From: Diprion similis
Taxonomy: Eukaryota > Arthropoda > Insecta > Hymenoptera > Diprionidae
NCBI RefSeq assembly: GCF_021155765.1
Contig: NC_060107.1
Coordinates: forward strand, 1,718,501 to 1,782,500
Direction: 5' to 3'
Length of the DNA: 64,000 nucleotides
How positions within the stretch are numbered: the first letter of the stretch is position 1; each line of letters opens with the position of its first letter. Positions 62,623 to 64,000 of this stretch are shown piece by piece. The notes beneath the pieces are model-generated. The model was not told the DNA's origin. It saw nothing but the letters and a program-made list of their open reading frames with translations, and searched no databases. The position numbers were made by a program, and so were the translations under genes.

Positions 62623-63914
62623 TTACTTGAAGATATCTAGTATGGCAGTGTAAGTTCCAAAGACTAGAACCACCAGACCAAAAGTAGCCACGAGGATAGT
62701 TTTAACAATCAACCAATACCCTCGGCCAAATCCTTCGTCCCATCGAACAATCAGTTCAACGATTGGTGGCATGATGAGCCCCAATATGGAGAAGCACAGG
62801 GCGCCGATCAGTCCGACAAACGGCATTATCTTCGGTATTGCGACGGCCACCAATACTGAAATTAACAACAATGGCGTTAGGATGGGTTCAATTTTTTAAA
62901 ACTTTTTTTTAAGGTGTCTCCCGAAAAATTTGTGACAAATACTAAGAAAAAAAAAAGTACATAAAATTGAATAATGAACGTACGTTGAACAAACACACGT
63001 CACACGCTTAATTATTTACATACTAACCAGCAGCCATTGCTAATGCTGTGCGAAGAACGTAATTGGCGATCTGCGGCCTCTTGAGAAAGTGTTCCTTTAT
63101 ACGGTTCCACGCGATTTCCAAGCACACGTAAAACTGCAGTCCGAATGTGCAGTAAACCGCGAGGGCGATCAGTACTTTGACAATTTGAGCAAGGCTGAAA
63201 ATATGCGATTATAAATCGTAAGGATCAGCAAATCGAGAAATCCTAATCGAATTCAAGAAGGCGACGAAACGGAGTGTTGAAAGTCCTTACATGTCCTTTG
63301 AATCCAAATTCTTTACGATGTTGGCCTCAGTTCCGTCTCCGTACGCTGCGTATCCCATAAAACCGATGACGATGTACATCAGAGTCACGGCGGACATTCC
63401 TTGGTTCATAACTCCGCAAATACCGATAAACTTCTTGGGCGTTTTCATGTTGTTCTCAAGCGGCATCACAACACCTGAACACATCATCAGTGTATAGGTA
63501 TACCATGTACAAATTTATTGGTACTTGTGAGTACGCGAATCTATTCTTTCCTCACCTATAGCTTCTATCGCGAATATCGAGATGCTGAAGAATGCCGGTA
63601 GATCCCATATCGACGTCGGAACCATATTTAAATCCGTGACTGGTTTCATGTTCACGACGAAGTAGTAGAACGTTATCCCGAGACCCACCACCATGAAGGC
63701 GTTCGCCACCATGGAAACCGGCGCGAGGTACTTTAGGTTTGGTACCCAACTCAGTAGGACGAAAGGCACCAGTAATATCGCTATCATACCACGCTCCGGA
63801 AGTCCCTCTCCCATGTGTACTTCTATTACTTGGTTTATGTTCTGGGCGATGATGACGGAGTAAACGGTGCACGTGCCGAAATACGATGCGAACAAACTCA
63901 CGTCGATTATCACC
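62623..63914 (-). CDS. SLC36/PAT proton-coupled amino acid transporter, 3' part, four exons
   Basis: Membrane symporter that moves small amino acids with protons at the plasma or lysosomal membrane (family knowledge). Exons in coding order are 63914-63556, 63474-63291, 63194-63028 and 62855-62623; introns of 81, 96 and 172 nt have GT-AG ends and matching phases. They give 313 residues plus a partial first codon, to a TAA at 62623-62625. About nine hydrophobic segments are visible. The signature is FAIEAIGVVMPLENNMKTP, split by the first intron after the G; then come AAYGD, a FGLQFYVCLEIAW helix and the C-terminus GTYTAILDIFK. The N-terminal tail and first helices must lie beyond 64000, since 63915-64000 reads as intron ending TTTTTTAG. 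It resembles insect pathetic/CG1139-type proteins; the exact paralogue cannot be settled here. Confidence 0.93.
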
Positions 63915-64000
63915 CTAAAAAACGAACAAACTCGATGAGATTTTACTTCTTCTTCCTGATTCACTCTCCCGAGGATTCCCTGGTCAACTTATGTCATATG

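Overview
This window looks like animal nuclear DNA, most likely from an insect. The genes have short introns with GT-AG boundaries and are separated by tens of kilobases of non-coding DNA. That DNA is full of microsatellites and small non-autonomous transposons. CpG is not depleted: several long (TCG)n/(CGA)n runs survive. A CpG-rich, gene-poor, microsatellite-rich genome would fit a hymenopteran such as a sawfly, but the order is an inference. No bacterial features are present (operons, Shine-Dalgarno sites, CRISPR).

Three genes are firmly recognisable, all in the right half. (1) A FoxC/crocodile-type forkhead transcription factor lies on the minus strand at 38675-40362. It has one large exon plus a small last coding exon that a simple reading frame misses. 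(2) Rpb10 (POLR2L), a subunit shared by the nuclear RNA polymerases, lies on the plus strand at 60473-60900 in two exons that rebuild a full 67-residue protein. (3) The 3' part of an SLC36/PAT-type amino acid transporter lies on the minus strand at 62623-63914, in four exons; its 5' end is beyond the window. Genes 2 and 3 converge tail to tail across about 1.7 kb. The three genes have no evident functional link.

From 1 to about 38 kb I find no gene I can name. This part holds a roughly 0.8 kb fold-back element (3417-4205), a second inverted-repeat element (12715-13281), smaller hairpins, many CT, CA, TA and TCG repeats, a pair of NRF-1-type palindromes exactly 70 bp apart (6184-6263), a perfect RFX X-box (16004-16017), and a 96-nt candidate exon with good splice sites about 300 bp downstream of that X-box. 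The DNA at 35-38.7 kb, downstream of croc, is extremely AT-rich.

Between croc and Rpb10 there is a TTAA-flanked, piggyBac-like MITE (45659-46331), a 63-bp GAGT array inside an otherwise unexplained open frame (about 53.1-53.6 kb), a candidate exon at 56191-56489, and long stretches with only simple repeats. I see no convincing new multi-gene system. The most useful results are the repaired croc C-terminus, the hidden Rpb10 gene, the MITE and fold-back elements, and a few candidate exons or promoters to test with RNA data.
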